Shown here: one piece after another, positions 8,023 through 15,972 of the stretch
Position numbering within the stretch: the stretch's first letter is position 1
How the letters are laid out: the number at the start of each line of letters is the position of its first letter
Assembly (NCBI GenBank): GCA_024643305.1
Contig: JAHENE010000005.1
Coordinates: 1 to 18,393 of the forward strand
Direction: 5' to 3'
Source: Thiobacillaceae bacterium
GTDB taxonomy: Bacteria > Pseudomonadota > Gammaproteobacteria > Burkholderiales > Thiobacillaceae
DNA length: 18,393 bases
The notes under the pieces: model-generated
Told to the model about the DNA's origin: nothing
The model's input: the letters and a program-made list of their open reading frames with translations, nothing else
Databases searched by the model: none
Translations under genes and position numbers: made by a program

Positions 8023-9099
8023 CTAGCGCGAGGAAGGCGAGACAGGCTCGTCGGCATAGCGCCAGATGTTCACATCGCGGCCGCTTTCGCGGATATGTTC
8101 TGCCCGCCCCGCCAGATAGCGCTGGAAGCTGGGCTCCTTGCGATACTGACCGGATACGATGTAATCGAACATGCCTGCGGTGTGAAACACATGGAAAGAG
8201 GATTCCCAGCGAATGATTTCCTTGCCCTTCGAGTCGAACAACACGATGCCGGGCGCATATTGCACGCCCAGTTTCTTTGTCCAGTCGCGCACGCTGGAGC
8301 GCTTGCCGTCGGGCGTGATGATGGGGGTGTTCGACCACATGTCGAACTGGACGTTGTCGAAGTTCGAAATGATCGACCTGAGTTCCGGGTCTGCCAGCAC
8401 CCGGCGGTGCAGGGTTACGCAGTCCGGGCAGTCGGGCTGTTCGAAATAGACGGCCAGCGGTTTGGCGGATTTTCCCTTGCGGCGCAGGTCGGACAGTTTG
8501 GCAAGGAAAAAATCCTCGCTGATGAGCGGGCCGGAGGCGCCGCTGACTGATTCGCGGGCAGCCATGTAATCGCGAAATGATTTGCGGGTTTCCTCGTGAC
8601 TTGAGACCCAATCCAGCGCGCCCTTGAAACGCTCGGGCGGCACGTAGCCATTCATGCGCAGGAGGGTTTTGCCGTCTTCATCGAAAAACAGGAGGGTTGG
8701 GGTGAACTGGACCTTGAGCGCGACGGCAAACTCCTTTTCCCCATATTTTTTGCCGTCGACGTTTGTTACTTCGCGGTCGCCCCACATGTTGATTTGCACG
8801 ACATCGAAATTCTTCTGGAGACTTTCGACGATGTCGCGCTGGGAAAAATTGCGCTCGACCAGCAGATTGCAGTAGGGGCAGCCGTCCTGAGAGAAAATCA
8901 GGATCAGCCGTTTATGCTGGTTTGCCGCTTCGCCGATGTCTTCCTTGATGTCGAGGAAACTGCTTTTGAACCAGGAAGGGTATTCGGTTGGCTTGTTGCC
9001 GTAATAAGTGCCTTTGCTGGCGGGTGGCGCGGATTCGGATGCGAGCGCGCCGAAACTGATGAACATCAGGCCTGCAAGCAATAAGAGTGACTTGCGCAT
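8023..9099 (-). CDS. Secreted tandem-thioredoxin-domain protein (SoxW-like)
   Basis: The 358-residue protein starts with a Sec signal peptide (MRKSLLLLAGLMFISFGALASES, cleavage likely near 20-22), so it should act in the periplasm. Two thioredoxin folds follow. Domain 1 (about 43-165) has SQDGCPYCNLL (Cys74/Cys77) and a cis-Pro in QFTPTLLFF. Domain 2 (about 195-325) has EQPDCPDCVTLH (Cys224/Cys227) and YAPGIVLF. The domains resemble each other along their length (QINMWGDREV vs QFDMWSNTPI; FDEDGKTLLR vs FDSKGKEIIR), indicating internal duplication. Thiol-disulfide reductase activity on exported proteins is the likely role; the substrate is unknown. The frame extends to 9141, but an AAGGAG seven bases before the ATG at 9099 and the signal peptide settle the start. 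The stop is TAG. It appears to be first in the long minus-strand operon. Confidence 0.9.
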   Translation of the reverse strand: MRKSLLLLAGLMFISFGALASESAPPASKGTYYGNKPTEYPSWFKSSFLDIKEDIGEAANQHKRLILIFSQDGCPYCNLLVERNFSQRDIVESLQKNFDVVQINMWGDREVTNVDGKKYGEKEFAVALKVQFTPTLLFFDEDGKTLLRMNGYVPPERFKGALDWVSSHEETRKSFRDYMAARESVSGASGPLISEDFFLAKLSDLRRKGKSAKPLAVYFEQPDCPDCVTLHRRVLADPELRSIISNFDNVQFDMWSNTPIITPDGKRSSVRDWTKKLGVQYAPGIVLFDSKGKEIIRWESSFHVFHTAGMFDYIVSGQYRKEPSFQRYLAGRAEHIRESGRDVNIWRYADEPVSPSSR

Positions 9100-9106
9100 G
9101 TCCTGT

Positions 9107-9112
9107 CTCCTT
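9107..9112 (-). promoter_or_regulatory. Shine-Dalgarno that fixes the tandem-thioredoxin start
   Basis: AAGGAG on the minus strand lies seven bases before the ATG at 9099. It selects that codon over the upstream in-frame start at 9141 and matches the position where the signal peptide begins. Confidence 0.8.
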
Positions 9113-9157
9113 CCGGTTGGATCATTCGGGTGCAGTTTCAATGTGGCTGCTTAACCT

Positions 9158-9167
9158 ATCTTACAAT
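9158..9167. promoter_or_regulatory. Possible overlapping divergent -10 elements
   Basis: The region between the divergent thioredoxin gene (start 9099) and the membrane-protein gene (start 9175) contains TACAAT at 9162-9167 on the plus strand. It also contains TAAGAT at 9158-9163 on the minus strand. No convincing -35 hexamers are seen for either. If the plus-strand element is real, transcription would begin at or one base before the ATG at 9175. Confidence 0.3.
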
Positions 9168-9174
9168 CGCATCC

Positions 9175-9840
9175 ATGAACAAGGAAGTTTCCGTCTTGCC
9201 GGATGGCTGGCAGTCGCTGGGCTGGGCTGGCGTGCTGGTTTTATTGTGGTTTGCCTGGCGTTCCGGCGATCTTGCGCGCCTCAAGGACGGCGCGCGCCTC
9301 AACCTTTTTCTGGGCTTGTCTGTCGCCCTGATGGTGTTGTGGCAGATCCGCACAGGGGTCAGGCCGGGCTTGTCTTTCCACCTGCTGGGCGCAAGCCTTG
9401 CTGCCCTCATGTTCGGCTTCTGGCGCGGCTGGCTGGCGGCAAGCCTGGCTGCGCTGGCGACCGCACTGGCCGGCAAGTCCAGCCTGGCGGGGCTGGGCCT
9501 GGAGTCGCTGGTCTTCTGCGCAGTTCCCGCCGCGATTACCCACCATTTGTATCGTCTGGTGGACCGCAAACTGCCCAATCATTTCTTCATTTACGTGATG
9601 GTCAACGGCTTCTTTGGCGTGGCGTTGGCCGTTGTCGTAAGCGCACTGGTTTCAACGGTGGTCATGGCAATGTCTGCTGCCTATGCACTGCCTTACCTGT
9701 TGGAGCATTACACCCCTTATTTCATCCTGCTGGCCTGGTCGGAGGCGGTCACCACTGGCATGGGCGCCACACTGCTGGCGGTGTACAAGCCGGAGTGGCT
9801 GGAAACCTTTGATGATGACCGTTACATACGCAACAAATAA
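9175..9840 (+). CDS. CbiM-like integral membrane protein (energy-coupling factor permease family)
   Basis: The 221-residue protein has about six hydrophobic helices and the features of the CbiM-type family often annotated as energy-coupling factor ABC transporter permease: LSFHLLGASLAALMFGFWRGW, KLPNHFFIYVMVNGFFGVAL, LLAWSEAVTTGMGATLLAVY, and the terminal FDDDRYIRNK. Classical CbiM proteins take up cobalt or nickel with CbiN, CbiQ and CbiO. None of these partners is in the window, so the substrate and even a transport role are unproven. The start is the ATG at 9175 (MNKEVSVLPDGW); an upstream ATG-like start at 9130 would add a non-conserved segment. No Shine-Dalgarno is present, and a -10-like TACAAT ends only seven bases upstream. 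Its TAA directly abuts the hrpA ATG. Confidence 0.75.
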   Translation: MNKEVSVLPDGWQSLGWAGVLVLLWFAWRSGDLARLKDGARLNLFLGLSVALMVLWQIRTGVRPGLSFHLLGASLAALMFGFWRGWLAASLAALATALAGKSSLAGLGLESLVFCAVPAAITHHLYRLVDRKLPNHFFIYVMVNGFFGVALAVVVSALVSTVVMAMSAAYALPYLLEHYTPYFILLAWSEAVTTGMGATLLAVYKPEWLETFDDDRYIRNK

Positions 9841-12800
9841 ATGAACCGGCCTGACATCGAATATCCAGACCTCCCGGTTTCCGGCAGGCGCGAAGACATC
9901 ATTGCCGCCCTCAAATCGAATTCCGTGCTGATCCTGTGCGGTGAGACCGGTTCCGGCAAGACCACGCAAATTCCAAAGATGTGTCTGGAAGCCGGATTGG
10001 GCGAGCGTGGGCTGATCGGCTGCACCCAGCCGCGCCGCATTGCCGCGCGTTCGGTGGCATCGCGCGTGGCCGAGGAACTGAAAAGCGAATTTGGCGGACT
10101 GGTCGGCTACAAGGTGCGTTTCACCGACAAAGTCCGGCGCGATACCCGCATCAAGTTCATGACAGACGGCATCCTGCTGGCCGAAAGCCAGGGCGACCCC
10201 ATGTTGTCGGCCTATTCCTGCATCGTGGTGGATGAGGCACACGAACGCTCGCTCAACATCGATTTCCTGCTGGGCTATCTGCGCACCCTGGTTGAGCTGC
10301 GGCCGGAACTGAAAGTCGTCATCACTTCAGCCACCATCGATGCCGAAAAGTTTTCTGCGCACTTCAATAACGCGCCGGTGATCGAGGTGTCCGGGCGCAT
10401 GTATCCGGTGGAAATACGCTACCGGCCGGTGGGGGATGAGCCTTCACCCCTCACCCCAACCCCGCCCCCGCAGGGGGAGAGGGGTATTAAAAAGGCCAGG
10501 GACAAGGAGGAGGCTGACCTCACCCAGGCCATCCTCGATGCCACTGATGAACTGGCGCGCGGGAGCTGGGGCGACATGCTGATTTTTCTGCCGGGCGAAC
10601 GCGAGATTCGCGAAACCGCCGAAGCTTTGCGCAAGCATCACCCGCCGCACACTGAAATTCTTCCGTTGTTCGCACGGCTGTCAGTCGAAGAACAGGACCG
10701 CATTTTCAAGCCCGGCAACGCACGGCGCATCGTGCTGTCCACCAACGTGGCAGAAACCTCACTCACCGTGCCGGGCATCCGTTATGTCATCGACACCGGC
10801 CAGGCGCGGGTCAAGCGTTACTCTGCACGCAACAAGGTCGAGCAACTCTTGATCGAAAAAATTTCGCAGGCATCTGCCAACCAGCGCGCAGGCCGCTGCG
10901 GACGCGTGATGGATGGCATCTGCATCCGTTTGTACGATGAGGACGATTTCAATAATCGCCCGCGCTTCACCGACCCGGAACTGCTGCGTTCAAGTCTGGC
11001 CGGCGTGATCCTGCGCATGAAGTCGCTGGGCCTGGGCGCGGTAGAAAGTTTCTCATTCATCGACCCGCCGCAATCGCGTTTCATCGCGGATGGCTATCGT
11101 CTGCTGCAAGAGCTCAACGCGCTGGACGAGAAGAACGAGTTGACCAAGATAGGTGAACGCGTGGCCAGGCTGCCCCTCGATCCGCGCATGGCCAGAATGA
11201 TTCTGGCAGCGGAGCGCGGCGGTTGCCTTGCGGAGATGCTCGCCATCACCAGTTTCCTGTCGGTGCAGGATCCGCGTGAGCGTCCGCAGGACCGTGCCGG
11301 CAGCGCAGATGAGAAGCACAAGTTGTTTGCCGACGAGCGCTCGGACTTTGTGTCGGTGGTGAAGCTGTGGCACTGGTTTGACGAGGCCATCAAACACAAG
11401 AAGTCCAATCGACTGCTGCAGAATCAGCTTTCCGATCATTTTCTTTCGCCGCGTCGCATGCGTGAATGGCGCGACGTGTACGGTCAGCTTGCCACGCAGG
11501 TTGCGGAAATGGGCTTGCGGCAGAATGAAAAGCCCGCAGGCTACGATGCCCTGCATCAGGCGCTGTTGACAGGTCTCCTGGGCAACATCGGCTTCAAGTC
11601 GGACGACGTCAAGGCCCGCAAGCCGGGCGAGGGCAACTACCAGGGTGCGCGCGGCCTGCGCTTTTCCCTGCATCCCGCTTCGGCGCTGTCGAAGAAAGGC
11701 CCCAAGTGGGTGGTGGCGGCGGAGTTGACCGATGTCGGCCGTCTCATGGGACGCATGGCTGGGGAAGTGCGGCCGGAATGGATCGAGGCTGCCGCCCGCC
11801 ACGTGATCGAGCGTAGTTATTCGGAACCGCATTGGGACCGGAAATCGGCACGCGTCACGGCCTATGAGCGCGTCACGCTCTATGGCGTGACGCTGGCCTC
11901 CAGAAGGCGGGTGCATTACGGGCCGATCGAGCCGGAGCTTTCGCGCGAGTTGTTCATTCGCGGTGCGCTGGTGGCGGGTGAATACGATACCGATGCTGCT
12001 TGGTTCAAACACAACAACGAACTCATCGCGCATATCGAAGAACTGGAACACAAGGCGCGCAAGGCCGGGGTGTGGCTGGACGAGGAGCGGATCTTTGCTT
12101 TCTTTGATGCGCGTATTCCACCCGGCATGCACAACGGCCCGGCCTTCGAGAAATGGCTGAAGGGGATTGACGCGAACACGCTCAAACTCAAGCGCGAGGA
12201 CATCATTGCCGAAGGGCTGGATTTGTCGCAAGGCCTGTATCCGGAGAGTTTCAAAGTTGACGGCGTGGAATGCGCAGTGAAATACCGTTTCGAGCCCGGC
12301 CATCCGCTTGATGGCGCCACACTTTCGCTGCCACTGTATTTGCTCAATCGTGTGTACGAAGCCCAGCTTGATTGGGCCATTCCAGGATTGCTGCGCGATC
12401 GCGTGAATGCGCTGTTCAAGGCGCTGCCCAAGGAGGTGCGCAATGCGCTGATCCCGCTGGCGCAAACCGTGACGGCTTTTTTGGGCGAAGCCAGGCCTGG
12501 TGAAATGCCACTGGCGCAGGCGGTGGCTGCCTGGGTGGAACAACGTACAGGTAAAAAAACCGATGTGCGCGAAGCGGAAGTGGATGCCCACCTCAAGCTC
12601 AATCTGCGCGTGCTGGATGATGGCAGCCAGGAGCTCGCCATGGGGCGCGACCTTGCCGCGTTAAAACTGCAGTTGGGCGAGACTGCCAGTCTCACCTATG
12701 GCAAGGGCGAAGAAACCAGCGAGCATGAGCGTGAAGGTATTACTGCATGGGATTTTGGTGATCTGCCGGCCAGTGTGCAGTTCAGCCGCGGCGGGCAAAA

Positions 12801-13587
12801 GCTGACCGGCTATCCTGCGCTGATTGATGCGGGCGAAAGCGTTGCGCTCAAACTCATGGATACCCAGCAGGCTGCCGAGGCGGAAAGCCGCAAGGGTGTG
12901 GTGCGGTTGTTGCGGCTGGCGCTCGCGCCGCAATTCAAGCAGCTGGAAAAGGACCTTTCCCGCCAGACCGCGCTGGCGCTCAAGTACCGGCAGTTTGGCA
13001 ATGCCGAAGTTTTTTTCGCGGAACTGCTCGACACCATTGCCGGCCGCGCCTGCCTGGGTGACGAAGAACTGCCGCGCAAGCAGAAGGAGTTCGACAAACA
13101 GAAAGAGCGGGCCAAGCCGCGCATTACGCCAGTGACACAGGCATTGCTTAAATCCGTGGAAGAGTGCATGGATCTGTATCAGCAGGTGCAGGCAAGGTTG
13201 GCCCAAAAGACTTCTTTCATCCATGCGCAGAAAGACGAGCAGGCACATCTGGCCAGGCTGGTTTATGCAGGCTTTATTCGCGCAACACCGTGGGACCGCT
13301 GGCAGCATCTTCCACGCTATTTAAAGGCAATTCTGCGGCGCTTCGACAAGCTCTCCTCGGCAGGCGATCGGGATGTGCGTCACACAACGCTCATTCACGG
13401 TCTGGAACAACGTTATCAGGAACGGCTGGTCAGGCATCGCAAGGCGGGTATCCATGACCAGCTGCTGGACGAATTTCGCTGGCATCTGGAAGAACTGCGG
13501 GTGTCACTGTTTGCGCAGGAACTGAAAACGCCGTATCCGGTGTCGGCCAAGCGCCTTGAAAAACTGTGGGAGAGCATCCAAGCTTAA
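9841..13587 (+). CDS. hrpA: ATP-dependent RNA helicase HrpA (DEAH box)
   Basis: The 1248-residue protein is close to E. coli HrpA (about 1300). Motifs, in order: Walker A GETGSGKT (34-41), TQPRRIAARSVA (motif Ia), DEAH (131-134), SAT (163-165), STNVAETSLTVPGI (motif V, about 300-313) and QRAGRCGR (motif VI, 348-355). Winged-helix, ratchet and OB regions follow, then the long HrpA-specific C-terminal DUF3418 region to the end. HrpA is known to act on RNA and to help resolve stalled or collided ribosomes. Unusually, residues 201-215 (PSPLTPTPPPQGERG) between the two RecA lobes are encoded by a GC-rich palindromic repeat. E. coli HrpA has no such proline-rich insert there (from memory). ATG 9841 directly follows the upstream TAA, so translation is likely coupled. 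Confidence 0.95.
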   Translation: MNRPDIEYPDLPVSGRREDIIAALKSNSVLILCGETGSGKTTQIPKMCLEAGLGERGLIGCTQPRRIAARSVASRVAEELKSEFGGLVGYKVRFTDKVRRDTRIKFMTDGILLAESQGDPMLSAYSCIVVDEAHERSLNIDFLLGYLRTLVELRPELKVVITSATIDAEKFSAHFNNAPVIEVSGRMYPVEIRYRPVGDEPSPLTPTPPPQGERGIKKARDKEEADLTQAILDATDELARGSWGDMLIFLPGEREIRETAEALRKHHPPHTEILPLFARLSVEEQDRIFKPGNARRIVLSTNVAETSLTVPGIRYVIDTGQARVKRYSARNKVEQLLIEKISQASANQRAGRCGRVMDGICIRLYDEDDFNNRPRFTDPELLRSSLAGVILRMKSLGLGAVESFSFIDPPQSRFIADGYRLLQELNALDEKNELTKIGERVARLPLDPRMARMILAAERGGCLAEMLAITSFLSVQDPRERPQDRAGSADEKHKLFADERSDFVSVVKLWHWFDEAIKHKKSNRLLQNQLSDHFLSPRRMREWRDVYGQLATQVAEMGLRQNEKPAGYDALHQALLTGLLGNIGFKSDDVKARKPGEGNYQGARGLRFSLHPASALSKKGPKWVVAAELTDVGRLMGRMAGEVRPEWIEAAARHVIERSYSEPHWDRKSARVTAYERVTLYGVTLASRRRVHYGPIEPELSRELFIRGALVAGEYDTDAAWFKHNNELIAHIEELEHKARKAGVWLDEERIFAFFDARIPPGMHNGPAFEKWLKGIDANTLKLKREDIIAEGLDLSQGLYPESFKVDGVECAVKYRFEPGHPLDGATLSLPLYLLNRVYEAQLDWAIPGLLRDRVNALFKALPKEVRNALIPLAQTVTAFLGEARPGEMPLAQAVAAWVEQRTGKKTDVREAEVDAHLKLNLRVLDDGSQELAMGRDLAALKLQLGETASLTYGKGEETSEHEREGITAWDFGDLPASVQFSRGGQKLTGYPALIDAGESVALKLMDTQQAAEAESRKGVVRLLRLALAPQFKQLEKDLSRQTALALKYRQFGNAEVFFAELLDTIAGRACLGDEELPRKQKEFDKQKERAKPRITPVTQALLKSVEECMDLYQQVQARLAQKTSFIHAQKDEQAHLARLVYAGFIRATPWDRWQHLPRYLKAILRRFDKLSSAGDRDVRHTTLIHGLEQRYQERLVRHRKAGIHDQLLDEFRWHLEELRVSLFAQELKTPYPVSAKRLEKLWESIQA
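10441..10485 (+). repeat. Palindromic REP-like repeat translated within hrpA
   Basis: The outer arms ACCCCTC (10446-10452) and GAGGGGT (10479-10485) and the inner arms CCCCC (10465-10469) and GGGGG (10473-10477) form an imperfect hairpin with a GCA tip. Read in the hrpA frame it gives PSPLTPTPPPQGERG. From memory, this C-rich/G-rich palindrome and its SPLTPTPLPQGERG-like translation recur in many proteobacterial genomes, mostly between genes. Only one copy is in this window. It lies in the linker just after the RYRPVGDE segment of the first helicase lobe. Confidence 0.7.
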
Positions 13588-13590
13588 GGC

Positions 13591-14148
13591 ATGGAAGAAA
13601 AAGCCTTCAATGTCCCCAATTCCATCACCGGTATCCGCCTTATGGGGGTGCCAGCCACCATTTGGTTCATGCTGGAAAACCACTGGGCTGTGGCGACCTG
13701 GGTTTTTCTGATTGCCGCGTCCACGGACGGGCTGGATGGTTATCTCGCGCGCAAACTCAAGCAGTGCACTGCCATCGGCGCAGCACTCGATACCGTTACC
13801 GACAAGGCGCTGTGCCTGTCAGTGTTGATGGTGCTGACCAGTTTCAAACTGGTTCCCGTGTGGGTGGCGCTTGCCATTGTCACTCGCGATGCGGTGATTG
13901 TGGTTGGCGCTTTGGCCTATCGCGGCATGGCCGGGCATCTGGAAATACAGCCTACGCTGCTGGGTAAAACGAATACTGTTGGCGAATTTGCCATGCTGGC
14001 ATTGGTGCTGGGACATCAGGCCGGCATTGTGCCGGGCGAAGATTGGGTGCGCCCCATGTTCTGGCTGGTGTTTGCCACCACCGTGGCTTCGGGGATGCAG
14101 TATGTGTGGGTGTGGGGAAACAAGGCCCGCCACCAAAGCGGCAATTAA
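13591..14148 (+). CDS. CDP-alcohol phosphatidyltransferase family membrane protein
   Basis: The 185-residue integral membrane enzyme belongs to the family that moves a phosphatidyl group from a CDP-alcohol (usually CDP-diacylglycerol) to an alcohol such as glycerol phosphate. The full family signature is present: Asp46, Asp49-Gly50, Ala53-Arg54, Gly63, Asp67 and Asp71 (DGLDGYLAR, then GAALDTVTD). The N-terminal NVPNSITGIRL matches the start of PgsA/Pgp synthase-like proteins. Which alcohol it uses cannot be told from sequence; a phosphatidylglycerophosphate or cardiolipin synthase-type role is possible. The start ATG lies three bases after the hrpA stop, so it likely shares the transcript. 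Its TAA overlaps the stop of the convergent GGDEF gene. Confidence 0.88.
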   Translation: MEEKAFNVPNSITGIRLMGVPATIWFMLENHWAVATWVFLIAASTDGLDGYLARKLKQCTAIGAALDTVTDKALCLSVLMVLTSFKLVPVWVALAIVTRDAVIVVGALAYRGMAGHLEIQPTLLGKTNTVGEFAMLALVLGHQAGIVPGEDWVRPMFWLVFATTVASGMQYVWVWGNKARHQSGN

Positions 14149-15338
14149 GAAATCTTGTGCGCCCCGGGCTGGCCTGACTTGACGCGGTACATGGAGGCGT
14201 CTGCTGCACGAATCAAAGCATCCTCGGTAACGCCGTCGTCAGGGTATAGCGCATGCCCGATGCTGGCCGAGACCAGCAGTTCAACGCCGTGCAGGTTGGC
14301 TTTTCTTTCCAGCGAATCTTCGATTTTGTCTATGGCGGCTTCGCAATCCTCTTTTCTGTTGAGGTTGCCCAGCATGATGAGAAACTCATCGCCGCCGGCG
14401 CGTGCGACCGTATCGGATTCGCGTACGCTACCCAGAAGACGTTTTGCGACTTCTTCCAACAGCGCATCACCGACATGGTGACCATACAAGTCGTTTACCG
14501 TCTTGAAGTTATCCAGATCGACGAAGAGCACGCCAACCATGCGGTTATAGCGTTTGGCATGCAGCATGGCTTGCTTGAGGCGATCGTAGAACAGTTTGCG
14601 ATTTGCCAATCCCGTCATCGCATCGTGGGTGACCTCGACTTCCAAAGCGGCGCGTGAAGATTCAAGCGCCCGAATTTGGTTGTCAATCTCACGCGTGTTG
14701 CTCGCTAGGCGCTTCAAGGTAAACCAGGCCAGCACAAGTCCGAGGCTGGTTGCCATCAAACCGAACACCAGGGTAAGAAGCATGCTGTGCCTGTAGTTAT
14801 TGCGTGCCTGCTCAAGGGCGTGGTTATTGGCTATCTGCAGTTGTTCGCGGAGCGAAGTCAGGGAGTCGATGAGGTGCTCCTGCATGGGAAGGCCTTCCGC
14901 AACCAGTACGTTCCAGGCGTTCTCGTTTTGACCCCGCGATAGGAAATCCACCACCTTTTCCTGCATCGGCAGGATCCTGTCGATCAGCTCTCCTTGAGCT
15001 TTGTAGATTGTGGATTCATATGGCGTCAGTCCAAGTTCTTTTAGTTGCTGTCTGCCGCTGCCCACGAGGAATCCGGCATGATTGAAATCCAGGAAAAGCT
15101 CGTCGCGCGCGAATGGATCCCTCTCGATGGCCATGCGCAGCAGCCGGTCGGCACGAGAATGTGAGGCGATCTGTGTGTTTGTGACAATTTCGATCTTGCG
15201 GTTGTGCAACTCGACAACATCGTCCATTTGTTTCTGCAGATGCTTGAGCTGGTAGATGCTATTGGCAGAAAGGGCCGCGATCAGCAGGATCAAAGCCAGA
15301 AAGGCGGAAGCGCTCAGCAGCAGGAAAACACGTTTCAT
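14145..15338 (-). CDS. Membrane-bound diguanylate cyclase (GGDEF)
   Basis: The 397-residue signalling protein makes cyclic di-GMP. It has a transmembrane helix at about 4-24, a helical periplasmic sensor region of about 150 residues (30-183, four-helix-bundle-like), a second membrane helix (about 185-206), a short coiled linker, and a GGDEF domain (about 235-397). The A-site is intact (RAGGDEF, 315-319). So are the metal- and base-contacting VDLDNFKTVNDLYGHHVGD and the inhibitory I-site RESD (306-309), five residues before GGDEF. It should therefore be active and feedback-inhibited. There is no EAL domain. The ligand is unknown. AAAGGACA precedes the ATG by two bases, serving as a Shine-Dalgarno. 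The peroxiredoxin gene ends 54 bases upstream on the same strand. Confidence 0.93.
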   Translation of the reverse strand: MKRVFLLLSASAFLALILLIAALSANSIYQLKHLQKQMDDVVELHNRKIEIVTNTQIASHSRADRLLRMAIERDPFARDELFLDFNHAGFLVGSGRQQLKELGLTPYESTIYKAQGELIDRILPMQEKVVDFLSRGQNENAWNVLVAEGLPMQEHLIDSLTSLREQLQIANNHALEQARNNYRHSMLLTLVFGLMATSLGLVLAWFTLKRLASNTREIDNQIRALESSRAALEVEVTHDAMTGLANRKLFYDRLKQAMLHAKRYNRMVGVLFVDLDNFKTVNDLYGHHVGDALLEEVAKRLLGSVRESDTVARAGGDEFLIMLGNLNRKEDCEAAIDKIEDSLERKANLHGVELLVSASIGHALYPDDGVTEDALIRAADASMYRVKSGQPGAHKIS

Positions 15339-15392
15339 TCTGTCCTTTGTCGGATGGTGTTACCTGATTGATTTTACGGAGATAATTGACAT

Positions 15393-15920
15393 TTATTGAG
15401 GTATCCCGGCCAAATCGGCAAGGATTTCATCCGCATGCCTGCTTGGATCGATGTGTTCGTAGACCCGCTGGATGGTTCCCGTGGGACTGATCAAAAAAGT
15501 GATTCGCCTGGACATGCGCAACAGCTTCCAGTCCATCAGTGCACCATAATGGCGCGCAACATTGCCGTCCGTGTCCGCCAGTAGCGTGAAGGGTAGAGCG
15601 TATTTGGCGGCGAACTGCTGGTGACTTTCCTGCGAATCCACGCTGATCCCTGCCACTGAAGCGCCTGTGGCTTCCAGCCTCGCTAGGCTATCGCGAAACG
15701 CGCAGGCTTCGCGCGTGCAGCCGGGGGTGTCATCACGTGGATAGAAATACAGCACCAGCCAGCGACCGGCATAATCGGACAATGCATGAGATATGCCATT
15801 CTGGTCAGGCAGTCGGAAATCAGGTGCCGGTGTTCCTGCTTTGGGTGTGGTGCCGGTATCCAGTGCGCGCCAGAATATCCAGGCGAGCAGGGGTAAAATG
15901 AGCAACAGTGCGACTTTCAT
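15393..15920 (-). CDS. Membrane-anchored peroxiredoxin of the BCP/PrxQ type
   Basis: It reduces hydrogen peroxide and organic peroxides. The 175 residues start with a hydrophobic segment (MKVALLLILPLLAWIFWRAL) that is either an uncleaved membrane anchor or a signal peptide, placing the enzyme outside the cytoplasm. The thioredoxin-fold domain follows: GTPAPDFRLPDQNG, then YFYPRDDTPGCTREACAFRD with peroxidatic Cys68 and, five residues on, Cys73, the resolving-Cys spacing of the PrxQ/BCP group. LLRMSRRITFLISPTGTI is the usual C-terminal strand. Its electron donor is unknown; a periplasmic thioredoxin such as the one encoded at 8023-9099 would suit, though this is only inference. The ribosome binding site is weak. 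It diverges from the tRNA gene. Confidence 0.92.
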   Translation of the reverse strand: MKVALLLILPLLAWIFWRALDTGTTPKAGTPAPDFRLPDQNGISHALSDYAGRWLVLYFYPRDDTPGCTREACAFRDSLARLEATGASVAGISVDSQESHQQFAAKYALPFTLLADTDGNVARHYGALMDWKLLRMSRRITFLISPTGTIQRVYEHIDPSRHADEILADLAGIPQ

Positions 15921-15957
15921 GCGGCCATCATAGCAGTGCCCGGATAAAGTTTTGACG

Positions 15958-15963
15958 TAGAAT
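15958..15963 (+). promoter_or_regulatory. Possible -10 element of the tRNA-Arg gene
   Basis: TAGAAT lies nine bases before the mature tRNA 5' end and is followed by a GC-rich discriminator (TCGCGCCAC), as is usual for stringently controlled stable-RNA promoters. No good -35 is visible at 16-18 bases upstream. Confidence 0.4.
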
Positions 15964-15972
15964 TCGCGCCAC

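Noticed and set aside
11053..12591. Long open frame on the minus strand inside hrpA (512 codons)
   Set aside because: It lies wholly opposite hrpA, and its translation is low-complexity and matches no family. It is a codon-bias shadow.
15386..15391. Perfect TTGACA on the plus strand, a possible -35 box
   Set aside because: No -10 element lies 16-18 bases downstream, and no plus-strand gene follows in that direction. It is coincidental.
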